Shown here in pieces: positions 17,551 through 26,533 of a stretch of DNA of 38,069 nucleotides; within the stretch, counting starts at the first letter, position 1, and each line of letters opens with the position of its first letter. This DNA comes from Melanopsichium pennsylvanicum (taxonomy: Eukaryota > Basidiomycota > Ustilaginomycetes > Ustilaginales): NCBI GenBank assembly GCA_900208305.1, contig OAPG01000030.1:1-38069 (forward strand), read 5' to 3'. The notes beneath the pieces are model-generated. The model had not been told where the DNA came from and made no database searches. It saw nothing but the letters and a program-made list of their open reading frames with translations. Made by a program: the position numbers and the translations under genes.

Positions 17551-18558
17551 ATGCTTTCAATTCTATATAATCTACTAGAGATTCTAGTAGTTCTTGTTCC
17601 AATTCTACTAAGTGTTGCTTTTATGACAGTAATTGAACGAAAAGTAATGGGATCAATGCAACGACAAATTGGACCTAATGTTGTTGGATACTATGCTCTA
17701 CTACAACCATTTGCAGTACCTCTAATGGTTGTAGTAGTAATCCTAGGCTTTACAACATTTACTCTCTTCTATAATGTATGGTTTGATCCTATCTACTGTC
17801 AAGAGACTGAAGCCCTAGCTACAAATGCAAAGAATGGGACTGTATCTATAACTGACAAGTGGAATAGTCGAATTATTAATGGTGCGTGGGCTTCTATTAG
17901 CCTATATGGTATGTACAAAGTCTTTCAACTGAAGTCTGGCACTGCTGGTAAAGTAGCAGCGATTACAACTATTATGACTACTACTACAACTAGTGCTATC
18001 TCAATGCATGAAGTGACAAAACCTACTCTTGGATGGGTTCATTCGCGAATGAAGGAAGCAATTTCTAAGGGTTTTAGTACTAGTGTTGAAGTTGGTGATA
18101 CTAAACTATCAGGTTCCCTTAATATCGGTAGTAGTACTACCAATAGCAATCATCAGATTAATTCGCCACTAGAGGAAAACGGGTCTATTTTTGATTGGCT
18201 ATTTTCACTTCTTCCTGATTTTGTGAAACAGGATCTACGAAATAGAGTTCCTGCAACTGATTTCACAGAACTAAGCGCTATTGACGTTCTACACTTCCAA
18301 TACAATATTATTGTATTTCTAGTAGCAGTAAGTGCAATTACTGTACTTTATAGCTTTATTCTAATTACTATCTTCCGATACAGTGTAAAAAATCGAGATA
18401 GTATCGTTAAGATGTCTACACTACTTAGCAAATTTATTCCTTCAGATAAAATGGCAAATAATCTGATTATTCTGCTAAAAATGTTTGTAGCTGTAAACAT
18501 TTCAACAATTATTGCAGGGCTAAACTTTCTATTCTACCACCCTTTTATGTTCAATTAA
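17551..18558 (+). CDS. Chimeric ORF: nad1 N-terminus fused to a plasmid-like membrane domain (arm 2)
   Basis: Residues 1-55 are authentic Nad1: the first helix, then [18 protein letters not shown] (29-46) and YYALLQPFA. After that all Nad1 homology ends; the conserved loops and the other seven helices are absent. Residues 56-335 have a helix at ~56-75, a hydrophilic region with Thr/Ser runs (141-148, 195-200), [16 protein letters not shown] at 203-218, IDVLHF at 244-249, then helices at ~251-275 and ~302-328. The SPLE-VL.F-helix layout resembles hypothetical proteins I recall from fungal mitochondrial genomes and plasmids, and recurs in decayed form at 21326..21684. No stop interrupts 335 codons, and codon use is mostly host-like, with one AGA at residue 232. 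It cannot act as Nad1; a full nad1 should exist elsewhere. Its function is unknown, but it is probably expressed from the nad1 5' region. Confidence 0.9.
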   Translation: MLSILYNLLEILVVLVPILLSVAFMTVIERKVMGSMQRQIGPNVVGYYALLQPFAVPLMVVVVILGFTTFTLFYNVWFDPIYCQETEALATNAKNGTVSITDKWNSRIINGAWASISLYGMYKVFQLKSGTAGKVAAITTIMTTTTTSAISMHEVTKPTLGWVHSRMKEAISKGFSTSVEVGDTKLSGSLNIGSSTTNSNHQINSPLEENGSIFDWLFSLLPDFVKQDLRNRVPATDFTELSAIDVLHFQYNIIVFLVAVSAITVLYSFILITIFRYSVKNRDSIVKMSTLLSKFIPSDKMANNLIILLKMFVAVNISTIIAGLNFLFYHPFMFN

Positions 18559-18737
18559 ACAATTAATTGAAGAAATTACATTATACTCCCCTTTCAATTG
18601 AAAATAGATAGAGATAGTCTCTATATTTTCAATCGTTACATAGTAACTTTTTTTATTTGATATAAAAATTTTCATTTTTATTGGCGCGGTCTGTGTAAAT
18701 ATGGTTAGTATAAGAATAGAAAAAAGTAAATATATAA

Positions 18738-18810
18738 AGTACTTTAGTGTAAAGGTGGCACAGCAGACTCATGTCCTGCTAGACCAGTGTTCGAATCCTG
18801 GAATGTACTC
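18738..18810 (+). tRNA. trnM(CAU): tRNA-Met (CAU), structurally unusual (arm 2)
   Basis: The acceptor AGTACTT pairs with ATGTACT except for a T-T mismatch at pair 6. The D-stem GTGT/GCAC is good. The anticodon loop CTCATGT gives CAU on a GCAG/CTGC stem closed by an A-C mismatch. The T arm is CCAG...CTGG around an enlarged loop containing TTCGAAT, one base longer than normal. It could be the initiator, the elongator, or a degrading copy. Confidence 0.8.
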
Positions 18811-19265
18811 AATTAATAATTATCGCCGGGTTATTTAAAAAGGAATTAATTTATGGGTATGGGGCCCGCCCGTAGGGCCCCTAAATTCTTATCCATTTTT
18901 TTTTTTTAGGAATTAAATTTAATAGCGCTTATAAAATATTAGATTTTATTAGCCTTGTATTTAAAATTCTATTCTAAAAAAATCAAAATGTTCCATTTTT
19001 ATCGGCCAGCGCATAAAATTTTATCGCTATTTTAATAACATATAGTTGAATATATAGATATTCTATCATACTTTATTACTCTGTATATCATAATGCTTGT
19101 GTTTGTATAGTCCTAATAAAATTACTAGCGGTTAAAAATAAAACAGCGCTTACACGCGACCTTGAAAATAAGAGATTTTATAGTCACTACTTTATAAATT
19201 GTGATTCATTTTCTCTACTAATAAATCTGGATGGTTACAAATTTATGTATATATATATAGGTATA

Positions 19266-19336
19266 GGTCTCTTAGTTTAAAGGTAAAACAGTAGATCTTC
19301 ATTTTACTAATAGGAGTTCGATTCTCCTAGAGATCA
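19266..19336 (+). tRNA. trnE(UUC): tRNA-Glu (UUC) with C33 (arm 2)
   Basis: The acceptor GGTCTCT/AGAGATC, D arm GTTT/AAAC, anticodon stem GTAGA/TTTAC and T arm AGGAG/CTCCT all pair. The loop TCTTCAT puts TTC at 34-36, but position 33 is C instead of the near-universal T. Shifting the loop by one base breaks the stem, so Glu is the best reading. Confidence 0.8.
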
Positions 19337-19476
19337 GTAGGTTTAGATCTACTACTGCCCGCCTATTAAAATAAAAAGTAGTTTTATACTATTATAATAA
19401 AATTCGCTACTAAATCTATAAATTAATATATAATAATTAGGAAATAAATGACTGCGGATTTACTAGCGGTAAAAAT

Positions 19477-19547
19477 GTCGACTTAGTTTAGTGGTAGAAT
19501 AGGTAACTTGTAATTACTTGACACTAGTTCGATTCTAGTAGTCGGCA
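19477..19547 (+). tRNA. trnT(UGU): tRNA-Thr (UGU) (arm 2)
   Basis: The acceptor GTCGACT/AGTCGGC pairs with one T-G. The anticodon stem is GGTAA/TTACT with loop CTTGTAA, so the anticodon is UGU. The T arm ACTAG/CTAGT surrounds TTCGATT. Discriminator A; no encoded CCA. Confidence 0.93.
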
Positions 19548-20071
19548 AAAATACTGTAAATAATAGAAAATACTATACAGCCCAATAAAATAGGATATTT
19601 GCGCTTGCGCTGCGCTTGCGCGCGGGCGGTATTTGAATATATATATAATCTTATTATATTCAAATAATTCAACTTGTGTCTGGAAAAGTTATTTGTTAGT
19701 TCATATTATAAATAAATAAGCTATATACATTAATAGAAATAATAATAAAATAGTTGTAGTAGTATCAGTATAAAACGTATTAAAGGTGCTATAGAAAACG
19801 ATTAATTATAGTGATTATCTATTTATAGGCGCGGTAGAAAATAAAAATAAAAATAAAAATAAAAATAAAAATAAAAATAAAAACAAAAACAAAAATTTTG
19901 TTGTTTTCTTGCGCATACTTTTTAATAAAATCTTCGCCTACGGCTGCATACGGCTGCCTACGGCTGCCTACGGCTTTGTTCTTTTTTCTCCCGAAAAAAA
20001 GTAGCCCTAAAAGTATTCTATTTTTATAAGCCCACTATAATTATCAAGTTATTTTTTATAAATAGGGAATG

Positions 20072-20100
20072 TAGGATGTCATCTAAAGGAAATACATCAT
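20072..20100 (+). pseudogene. Partial duplicate of the tRNA-Gln 5' half (arm 2)
   Basis: TAGGATGTC-TCTAAAGGAAA repeats the first ~22 bases of trnQ with a G-to-A change, then diverges after about 29 bases. It has no anticodon or T arm, so it is a tRNA fragment rather than a gene. Copies lie at 6193..6221 (arm 1) and 32709..32737 (arm 3). Confidence 0.8.
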
Positions 20101-20240
20101 TGCCCTGATAAAATATTAGATTTTATCCCCGGTTTATAAAATTCTTCGATTTTAGTAGGTAATGAGAATGGTTGAAAAAAAACAAAAATAGTTACACTAG
20201 TAAATACTATATTAGTATGAAAATAAGAATACTAGTAAAG

Positions 20241-20311
20241 TAGGATGTCGTCTAAAGGAAAGACTTCCTCTTTTGGTGGGGAAAATAGTTGTTCGATTCA
20301 ACTCATCCTAG
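20241..20311 (+). tRNA. trnQ(UUG): tRNA-Gln (UUG) (arm 2)
   Basis: The acceptor TAGGATG/CATCCTA is perfect and starts with the T1-A72 pair typical of tRNA-Gln. The D arm is GTCT/AGAC, the anticodon stem TCCTC/GGGGA with loop TTTTGGT (UUG), and the T arm AGTTG/CAACT. A partial duplicate of its 5' half lies at 20072..20100. Confidence 0.93.
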
Positions 20312-20319
20312 AAAATATA

Positions 20320-20393
20320 TGAAGATAGTAGGGCTCGAACCTACGACGTCGATATTAAAAGTATCGCACTCTAACCAACTGAGTTATACCTTC
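20320..20393 (-). tRNA. trnK(UUU): tRNA-Lys (UUU) (arm 2)
   Basis: The acceptor GAAGGTA/TATCTTC pairs with one G-T. The anticodon stem CGATA/TATCG carries loop CTTTTAA (UUU), and the T arm is GTAGG/CCTAC. It is on the opposite strand to its neighbours trnQ and trnS(GCU), so it needs a separate transcript. Confidence 0.94.
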
Positions 20394-20411
20394 TTTATAT
20401 AGGTTACTTAT

Positions 20412-20500
20412 GGACAAACCGCTATTGGCGAGGTGTAGGCGATTGCTAATTGTCTGGAATATAAAAAACTTCCTTAGGAGTTCGAATCTCCTTTTGTCCG
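20412..20500 (+). tRNA. trnS(GCU): tRNA-Ser (GCU) (arm 2)
   Basis: Class II tRNA. The acceptor GGACAAA/TTTGTCC is perfect. The anticodon stem GGCGA/TTGTC has loop TTGCTAA (GCU). The long variable arm is GGAA/TTCC, the T arm AGGAG/CTCCT, and the discriminator G. The D arm is weak: a CTA/TAG stem would overlap the anticodon stem. Confidence 0.9.
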
Positions 20501-20718
20501 TGTAATTATATACCTATATATAGGTATACCAAAATTAAGTAAATACGGGATACTTTTTTGACAAGAGCATTTAAAGTACTAATGCCAATGGAGCTGATTG
20601 TAAATAGTATGACATTCTGTAACGATTCTTGTAATTTTGTCGGAGATATTTCGAAAGATATTTTTGCAATTTTTCTAAAAAAGAATATACACAAGCAGTA
20701 CTAATATGTTAAGTACTT

Positions 20719-21231
20719 ATGTTTGTATTTATTTTTTACAACATTTCTATTGGAGCAAAACATTGTTACAGTATAGGTGGAATTACAGGAACTATAAACA
20801 AAATTACTTATGCTATGCTTAAACTAATTATGTCGCCTATTCCTATTTTTTTTTTGTTTGTTTTTTTTTTAATTCTATATGTAATTTGGATGCTACTTAA
20901 TCTCATCTTTATTGCTGAAGCTGTATATCGTGCAGAGGAAACAATAAAAAATATGTAAATTAGTTCTAGTTCAACAGGAATAAAAGTACCTAACGAAAAG
21001 TTTTTTTTGTTTTTGTTTTTTTATGAGAAAATTTATGAGATGACTAAAGAACTGGCACCACAATCAAATCAGGATACAACAGGTGCTGCGATTGCAGAGG
21101 TGTCAAGTGCTTTTACTAAATATACAGTTTATAATGTACCTGTAGATTATCTAATACCATCTACGATACCATTTCTTATTAATAAGCTATGGTCTTCCTC
21201 TTCACCACGAGGACTAGGATATAAATTTTAG
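20719..21231 (+). pseudogene. Broken membrane-protein ORF, possible relative of the nad1 fusion partner (arm 2)
   Basis: Two open segments of 79 and 74 codons share one frame and are separated by TAA at 20956..20958. The first carries a strong helix (PIPIFFLFVFFLILYVIWML), then AEAVYRAEETIKNM. The second has YEKIYEMTKELAPQS and ends with SSSSPRGLGYKF. A helix followed by an acidic IY.....EL segment and a hydrophilic region loosely parallels residues 56-135 of the nad1 chimera, and the SPLE-bearing segment follows downstream as in that protein. The T-rich runs inside it make slippage likely. I infer a decayed paralog; the similarity is too weak to settle by eye. Confidence 0.45.
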
Positions 21232-21325
21232 GGTACTGCACTAGGTTATACAGCACTATTTTGATGGTCAGCGGTTTCTTAACCGAAGTGTGATTCTTTA
21301 GGGATACGGCTCGCTATATTAATAA

Positions 21326-21684
21326 CAAATTTATACTACAGAGCCATATATATATACTAACAGTGCTAACAAGCTGATTACACCTAAGCCAGATATCAAT
21401 ACAGATAATAATACTGATAACAGTAACAATAGTAATACCAGTTACAGTATCCACTCTCCTCTAGAAGATTCAACTAGTTTTCTAGATTCTATTTATTCGT
21501 TTCTGCTAAATTGGATGGAATCGAATGACAGTAATCGACTACCATCTAATAGAGATGTAGATGTACTTGATTTCTTTTGCGCTTGCGCGCGGCTTTCTTT
21601 TTTACGATTCTAAATTTTGTAGTTTATATTATAGCAACAGCAGGATTATATTTTCTAATTTGTAGTTTTATGCTATATTCTTAA
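21326..21684 (+). pseudogene. Decayed paralog of the nad1-fusion SPLE domain, split by a GC hairpin (arm 2)
   Basis: The open frame 21326..21613 reads an Asn/Thr/Ser-rich stretch, then SYSIHSPLEDSTSFLDSIYSF and DVDVLDF. This closely parallels [20 protein letters not shown] and AIDVLHF of the chimera. Just after VLDF a GC element (GCGCTTGCGCGCGG, 21579..21592) is inserted and the frame is lost. The helix continues in the next frame as ILNFVVYIIATAGLYFLICS up to TAA at 21682. This is a coding fragment of the same family, inactivated by insertion of a small GC hairpin. Confidence 0.75.
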
Positions 21685-21768
21685 AATTATTTTAGTAAAA
21701 TTAGTACATCATCGGTAAGTGAACTAAAAGAGAGTGAAGCTAATTAATCAGAATATAGTTAATGGCTA

Positions 21769-21954
21769 ATGCTAAATCTTATTTCAATTAACAAAGTAGT
21801 TCTTATTTTTCTGTTTATTGTTCTCCTAGTATCTAGTCTATGTCTTTACATTTATTACCCTATTTTTTCTGATATTGCTAACGAGTTTAATAATGCACTA
21901 AAAGCGCTATACAATCTTTTCTACAGATGCTTGTGTTCGATATGTTATTGTTAA
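21769..21954 (+). CDS. Hypothetical small membrane ORF, 61 residues (arm 2)
   Basis: ATG-to-stop ORF with one clear N-terminal helix (VVLIFLFIVLLVSSLCLYIYY), then a short polar tail (FSDIANEFNNALKALYNLF). I do not recognise it. It overlaps the next small ORF by 28 bp. It may be another fragment of the decayed membrane-ORF cluster rather than a gene. Confidence 0.3.
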   Translation: MLNLISINKVVLIFLFIVLLVSSLCLYIYYPIFSDIANEFNNALKALYNLFYRCLCSICYC

Positions 21955-22130
21955 TAATCCTGTACAAATTTACCAAAAAGGGATTTAAAATCGTACTACT
22001 ATGTTTTATTGGTATTTATCGAGTATATTTTACTTATCCGCCCACTAAAATAGAATACGCGCACGTCCGCTATTGGACTATTTGTGAAAAAGTCAAGTGG
22101 TTTTATTATAAACCTAGTCCTAATCGGTGA
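21927..22130 (+). CDS. Hypothetical ORF, 67 residues (arm 2)
   Basis: Short ORF with a hydrophobic start (MLVFDMLLLIILYKF), then a basic and aromatic tail. It runs through an AT mini-hairpin region (ACTAAAATAGAATACGCGC near 22045) that is repeated in intergenic DNA, which argues that at least its 3' half is non-coding. Not recognised; probably a remnant. Confidence 0.2.
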   Translation: MLVFDMLLLIILYKFTKKGFKIVLLCFIGIYRVYFTYPPTKIEYAHVRYWTICEKVKWFYYKPSPNR

Positions 22131-22371
22131 TCTTTCTACAGGAATTATTATAAATATTGAAATGTTTAACGCATATAATACTGTTGTTAAACTAGTATTT
22201 TATTCTCTACTTATTCTAGTAATTTCATTTGCAATTCAATCTATTCTTAGTTATTTTACTAAAGGACAGTTTATCTTCAGTAAACAGGTCGGTATTTGTA
22301 TTTGTATTTGTATTTGTATTTGTATTTGTATTTGTATTTGTATTTGTATTTGTATTTGTATTTGTACATAA
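22084..22371 (+). CDS. Hypothetical membrane ORF ending in a hexanucleotide repeat (arm 2)
   Basis: The first ~70 codons look protein-like: KSSGFIINLVLIGDLSTG, then a helix VVKLVFYSLLILVISFAIQSI and SYFTKGQFIFSKQVG. The rest is a (GTATTT)n repeat translated as alternating Ile-Cys. The layout loosely recalls the last part of the nad1 chimera (helix, then a polar stretch). It is probably a remnant whose 3' end was overrun by repeat expansion. Confidence 0.35.
   Translation: MKKSSGFIINLVLIGDLSTGIIINIEMFNAYNTVVKLVFYSLLILVISFAIQSILSYFTKGQFIFSKQVGICICICICICICICICICICICICT
22292..22366. repeat. Hexanucleotide repeat (GTATTT)n, arm 2
   Basis: Arm 2 copy of the repeat at 3927..4001. Confidence 0.95.
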
Positions 22372-23062
22372 AATACCACAAATTATATTGATAAACAAAA
22401 ATATCAACAATGATAATAGCTATAAATTTATGTACTATAATATTTTTTTAATAATAATTAAAATCATTTCATCAATGGCGGTGTATTTTAAGGTATTCTA
22501 TTCCTTTTTACACACTATATACCAGGAGATGAATACTATCTTTGTTCCTTAATTATTTATCAAACTTTAATTTACCCCCTTAAGAAATAAAATAGAATAT
22601 TTTAATTGGCGCCTACTTTTTTTAAGAAGGGGAAAAAAGAAAAGGATTTCAAACATCTTTTCCGGAGCTTATCTTATAAAATTTCACATACAATTCTAAT
22701 TATCCTATTCATAATTTGTACCATGTATTAGGAATTTTAAAAGAATTTACCGTTCATATAATTACTAGTTTTATTACTAGATATATGTATTTCTCTTCTC
22801 ATTTTTTATAATAGCGAGTTATAAAGGGATACAAGATATTTTCATATTGAATAGAAGGCATAGTATAGTTATTTAGTGTACTACCTTTGCACTACTTTTT
22901 AATTTAGTAGTAAAAAAAGAGTTCTTTTTTATATAAGTTCGAGTGAATATTCTATTTTTGTGTTTACTATTACTATAAAAAATAGACTATTTTATTGACA
23001 CATTATAGTTTCTTTATATTATTCTATTTTATTTACTATATAGGTATAGTCTTATGAAATTT

Positions 23063-23136
23063 GGGGAGATATTACAATTGGTTAGTATACTTCCTTTGCA
23101 AGGATGCTGATGCAGGTTCGAGTCCTGTTCTCTCCA
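23063..23136 (+). tRNA. trnA(UGC): tRNA-Ala (UGC) (arm 2)
   Basis: The acceptor GGGGAGA/TCTCTCC has one G-T pair. The anticodon loop TTTGCAA (UGC) sits on a stem CTTCC/GGATG with one T-T mismatch. The T arm is GCAGG/CCTGT and the discriminator A. Confidence 0.92.
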
Positions 23137-23282
23137 AAAATATCTATTATTAAAAGTACTAAAAAATGCGTAGCATTTTTAACCCTTTTTCTGGTTCATA
23201 TAAATTACAATATTCTATAAGTACGGTCCTTATATAATTTACTTGTATATTACAATAATATACTAATATATAAAATATATAA

Positions 23283-23354
23283 GCCTCAATAGCTTAGATG
23301 GTAGAGCATAGAACTGAAGCTTCTAACGGATTGGTTCGATTCCAGTTTGAGGCA
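23283..23354 (+). tRNA. trnF(GAA): tRNA-Phe (GAA) (arm 2)
   Basis: The acceptor GCCTCAA/TTGAGGC is perfect. The anticodon stem TAGAA/TTCTA has loop CTGAAGC (GAA). The T arm ATTGG/CCAGT has one T-G, and the discriminator is A. Confidence 0.94.
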
Positions 23355-23741
23355 TAAAAAGTATAGAGTTGAGTAGTAATTAATAAAAAGTTTAGTTAAA
23401 TTAAATTCTAGTTAAAAATAATGAATATATTAATATATATACTGGTAATAAAAATCGAATATTTTAATAGAGCAAAATGTTTTTATATAATAAAACATAA
23501 ACATTTTAGATAGTCCTCGATAAACGAAGTGGAACACTCCTTTCTCTTTCTTGTTATTTCATTTTAGTATATTTGCATGTTAATCATATTAAAAAAAGAG
23601 TATTAATATATTTAATATAACGACCAACAATGTAACCAGATTGTTTATATATATAGGTATATGAATAAGTAATAGGGGCCCACCCCAAAAAAGTAAAGTT
23701 TCGTTTTTTTTCTATCTTTATAACCCCATTATGTTAAATAA

Positions 23742-23825
23742 TGCAGATATGCTCTATTGGTTGGGGCGGTGCTCTGTAAAAGCATTGGCTGTATGCCGTG
23801 GTGAGTTCGAATCTCACATCTGCAA
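23742..23825 (+). tRNA. trnY(GUA): tRNA-Tyr (GUA), long variable arm (arm 2)
   Basis: The acceptor TGCAGAT/ATCTGCA is perfect. The D stem is GCTC/GGGC and the anticodon stem GTGCT/AGCAT, with loop CTGTAAA (GUA). A class II variable arm (GGC...GCC) is present, as in bacterial and many fungal mitochondrial tRNA-Tyr. The T arm is GTGAG/CTCAC. Confidence 0.93.
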
Positions 23826-24395
23826 AAAGAAAAAGTTTATTTTCTAATAGATAGCTGTGTTTACACTACGTTAAATAGATATTTATTTAACTTTTATGCC
23901 GTGCCTATAAAATAGAATCTATCTTTTTTTTTATAAATAGGATATCTAATAGAGGTAAAATAGAATATTTTCTTTCTTTTTTCTAGAATTTTCTCGTAGG
24001 AAAAAAGAAGAAAAAAGGAATGCGCTAATAAAAAGAAATAAATTTTTATGTGGTGGCGCTGCGCTGGCGCGACAAGATAATATACTATAAAATCTAAAAT
24101 GTAGGACTCTCTTCTTATATGCTGCTAAGAAAATATCGTAGATATTTTATGCCGGATATTTAAGTAGCCATGTGTTTTGTGTTTAGTGTTTTCATGGTTA
24201 ATTATGAATATCTATTATAATTAGTTGTCAAATTAAACTTATTTATAATAAAACGCCCGAAGGATGTTTATTGTATGCAGATATAAAATAACAGTATTAA
24301 ATCTCTTCTTTTTTTTTTCTCCGTAAAAAATAGCCGCTAACAAAAAAGAAGGCGTAGGCGAAGATTTTAGTCAAAATAAAATGGATTTGTGTGTA

Positions 24396-24481
24396 CGGAC
24401 GCGGGGAGATTCGAACTCCCGGTTCTCGGTAAGAACTCCTAGACTCAAGCCAGGTACATTAAACCACTCTGTCACACGTCC
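24396..24481 (-). tRNA. trnS(UGA): tRNA-Ser (UGA) (arm 2)
   Basis: Arm 2 copy of the tRNA at 1812..1897. Confidence 0.94.
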
Positions 24482-25589
24482 TTTCAATTAATTTTTCGCT
24501 TGCGCGCGGATTTATTTCATATATAGAATAAACATTTTCGTAGCGTTTACTTTTTATGCTGGCGTTAATAAAAAATAGACTGAAAGAAACTATTTTTGTT
24601 ATTTCACTATGATATATAAATATATCTCCTATATATATAATTATTTATATAGGAATCGGTAAGCGTAATTTTAAAAAGAAAACATACCGGTCTTTTTTTG
24701 TGTTTTCGTATTCTAATTTTCTTGCCTTATTAAGTAATCAAAATTTTATTATCTAGGAATATAATAAATAAATACCAGCTATTATATAGTAAAATTAACG
24801 GAGAAGACATCTATAAATTTTCATTTTATGCTAACTTATTTAGGGATCGGACCTATGCATTAATTTGTATTAAAAGATCTACTATAATTAATTTCATTTT
24901 ATATATATAAATATTTATATATATAATTAGTATTGTAATAGTACCGGTCCTTTAAAATGCGTTCGAAAAAGAAAAAGTTTCTTTTATATCTGAAGAAAGT
25001 AGGTGTGCTGCAGTTATAAAAATCTGATATTATAGTAGTGTCCTCTATTTGTATATATACTCTTACTAATCTTACTAGATTTTGAATAATACAAATACTA
25101 TGGCCTATTCAATTTCAATTAAACAAGCGTCAACAGATAAAATTTATAAGGTATGCGAAAAATGTAAATACAATTTTATAACGATGTAATATTGTAATTA
25201 TTAAATTGTTTGAAGTAAACATTTAATATATACATAAGAAATTTTCATTGAATTACTAACTTTAGTACGTTGCGTCTATAAATATAATATGTATAGTCTA
25301 TATATATTATATAGTAATTTAAAGGTATATTATTGATATATGAAAAAGAATTCTTTTAATATAGATATATAACCTATATAGATTTATATATGTAGAAAAT
25401 ATATCGCACAATAAAAATCTATGATTTTTATAGGGCGTATTACTTATAATCCTATTTAATCGGCCGGGCCTATAAAATAGGTAATGAGAGCATTAACGCT
25501 GTAATCAAAAAGGAATATAAAGATTATAAATAATATGACCGCGCGCAAGCGCAAAATTAACATCCTTTTATAATATATACAAATTAACA

Positions 25590-26426
25590 ATGAACACACA
25601 AAACACAACACTATCACGAACACAATTTCAATTTCAGCCATTCCATCTAGTTACACCTAGTCCATGGCCACTACTAACATCATTTGGACTTCTAATTCCA
25701 ACTTCAGCAGCAGTAATGTACTTTAACGGTTACGCTAACCCTCTTGGAGGTTCAGGAGCTCTACTAGTTGGAATCGGGCTAGCAACAACAGTTGCAGCTA
25801 TGACTCTATGGTTCCGAGATGTAGTAGCAGAAGGAACATTCCTTGGAGATCATACAATCCTAGTACAAAAAGGAATTACTATGGGTGTTGCTCTATTTAT
25901 TATCTCAGAGGTATTCTTCTTTATCTCAGTGTTCTGGGCATTCTTCCACTCAAGTCTATCACCAACAGTAGAACTAGGAGCTCAATGGCCACCAGTTGGT
26001 ATCGCTACAATTAATGCATTCGAGCTACCACTACTAAATACTATTCTACTACTATCATCAGGAGCTACTGTTACATATGCACACCACTCTGTAATTGAAG
26101 GTAACCGACGAGGTGCTATCCTAGGAACACTAATGACACTAATCTTTGCTGTTCTATTTACAATCTGTCAAGGTATCGAGTATGTAAATGCTGGATTTAC
26201 AATTGCTGATGGTGTATTTGGATCAACATTCTTCTTTTCAACTGGATTCCATGGTGTACATGTAATTATTGGTACTGCCTTTATCGCAGTAGCATTCTTC
26301 CGAATGCTAAGTTACCATCTAACAGACCACCACCACCTAGGATTTGAAGCATCAATCCTATACTGGCACTTTGTTGATGTTGTTTGGCTATTCCTATTCA
26401 TCTCAGTATACTGGTGGGGAAGCTAA
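25590..26426 (+). CDS. cox3: Cytochrome c oxidase subunit 3, complete copy
   Basis: Subunit III of complex IV, an inner-membrane protein beside the catalytic core. The product has 278 residues, close to or slightly above the usual fungal length. Family signatures are clear: WFRDVVAEGTFLGDHT at residues 74-89, the conserved membrane Glu at 107 in IISEVFFF, SSLSP at 121-125, TGFHGVHV at 218-225, and the C-terminal HHHLGFEASILYWHFVD. The ATG gives a normal N-terminus, and the stop is TAA. This is the only complete cox3 in the window. Its last 49 codons lie in J2, outside the repeat. A GC hairpin element sits about 40 bp upstream of the start. It follows a ~1.1 kb non-coding region and ends a block of same-strand genes. 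Confidence 0.98.
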   Translation: MNTQNTTLSRTQFQFQPFHLVTPSPWPLLTSFGLLIPTSAAVMYFNGYANPLGGSGALLVGIGLATTVAAMTLWFRDVVAEGTFLGDHTILVQKGITMGVALFIISEVFFFISVFWAFFHSSLSPTVELGAQWPPVGIATINAFELPLLNTILLLSSGATVTYAHHSVIEGNRRGAILGTLMTLIFAVLFTICQGIEYVNAGFTIADGVFGSTFFFSTGFHGVHVIIGTAFIAVAFFRMLSYHLTDHHHLGFEASILYWHFVDVVWLFLFISVYWWGS

Positions 26427-26533
26427 ATATAGAGAATCTACGGTGAATCGATCAATAGTCATATATGATGAAAAAGAAAAACTAACAAATGCATATGATT
26501 ATGTTAATCTGTTTTTATTCGACGGAATGGCGT
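26276..26533. other. Junction J2 (unique spacer between arms 2 and 3)
   Basis: These 258 bp are not part of the palindrome. The left 151 bp (26276..26426) encode the last 49 residues and stop of cox3 on the plus strand. The right 107 bp (26427..26533) show no gene I can support. Arm identity ends at C26275, which pairs with G26534. The sequence to the left of arm 1 is not this 107 bp segment, so the junction is not reproduced there in the same orientation. Confidence 0.9.

Larger units (their letters stand above)
13242..26275. repeat. Inverted-repeat arm 2
   Basis: This is the reverse complement of arm 1, with genes mostly on the plus strand. Stretches over 300 bp without a gene are 14929..15564, 17020..17550, 18811..19265, 19548..20240, 22553..23062, 23355..23741, 23826..24395 and 24482..25589. 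Each holds the same hairpins and simple repeats as the arm 1 stretch described at its mirror position. One difference seen is A4 at 13523..13526 against A5 in arm 1, inside the nad3 extension. Confidence 0.97.

Noticed and set aside
19266..19336. Reading this tRNA as Trp (UCA) by shifting the anticodon loop one base
   Set aside because: The shift breaks the closing pairs of the anticodon stem, while the Glu reading keeps five pairs and the D arm is of the fungal Glu type.
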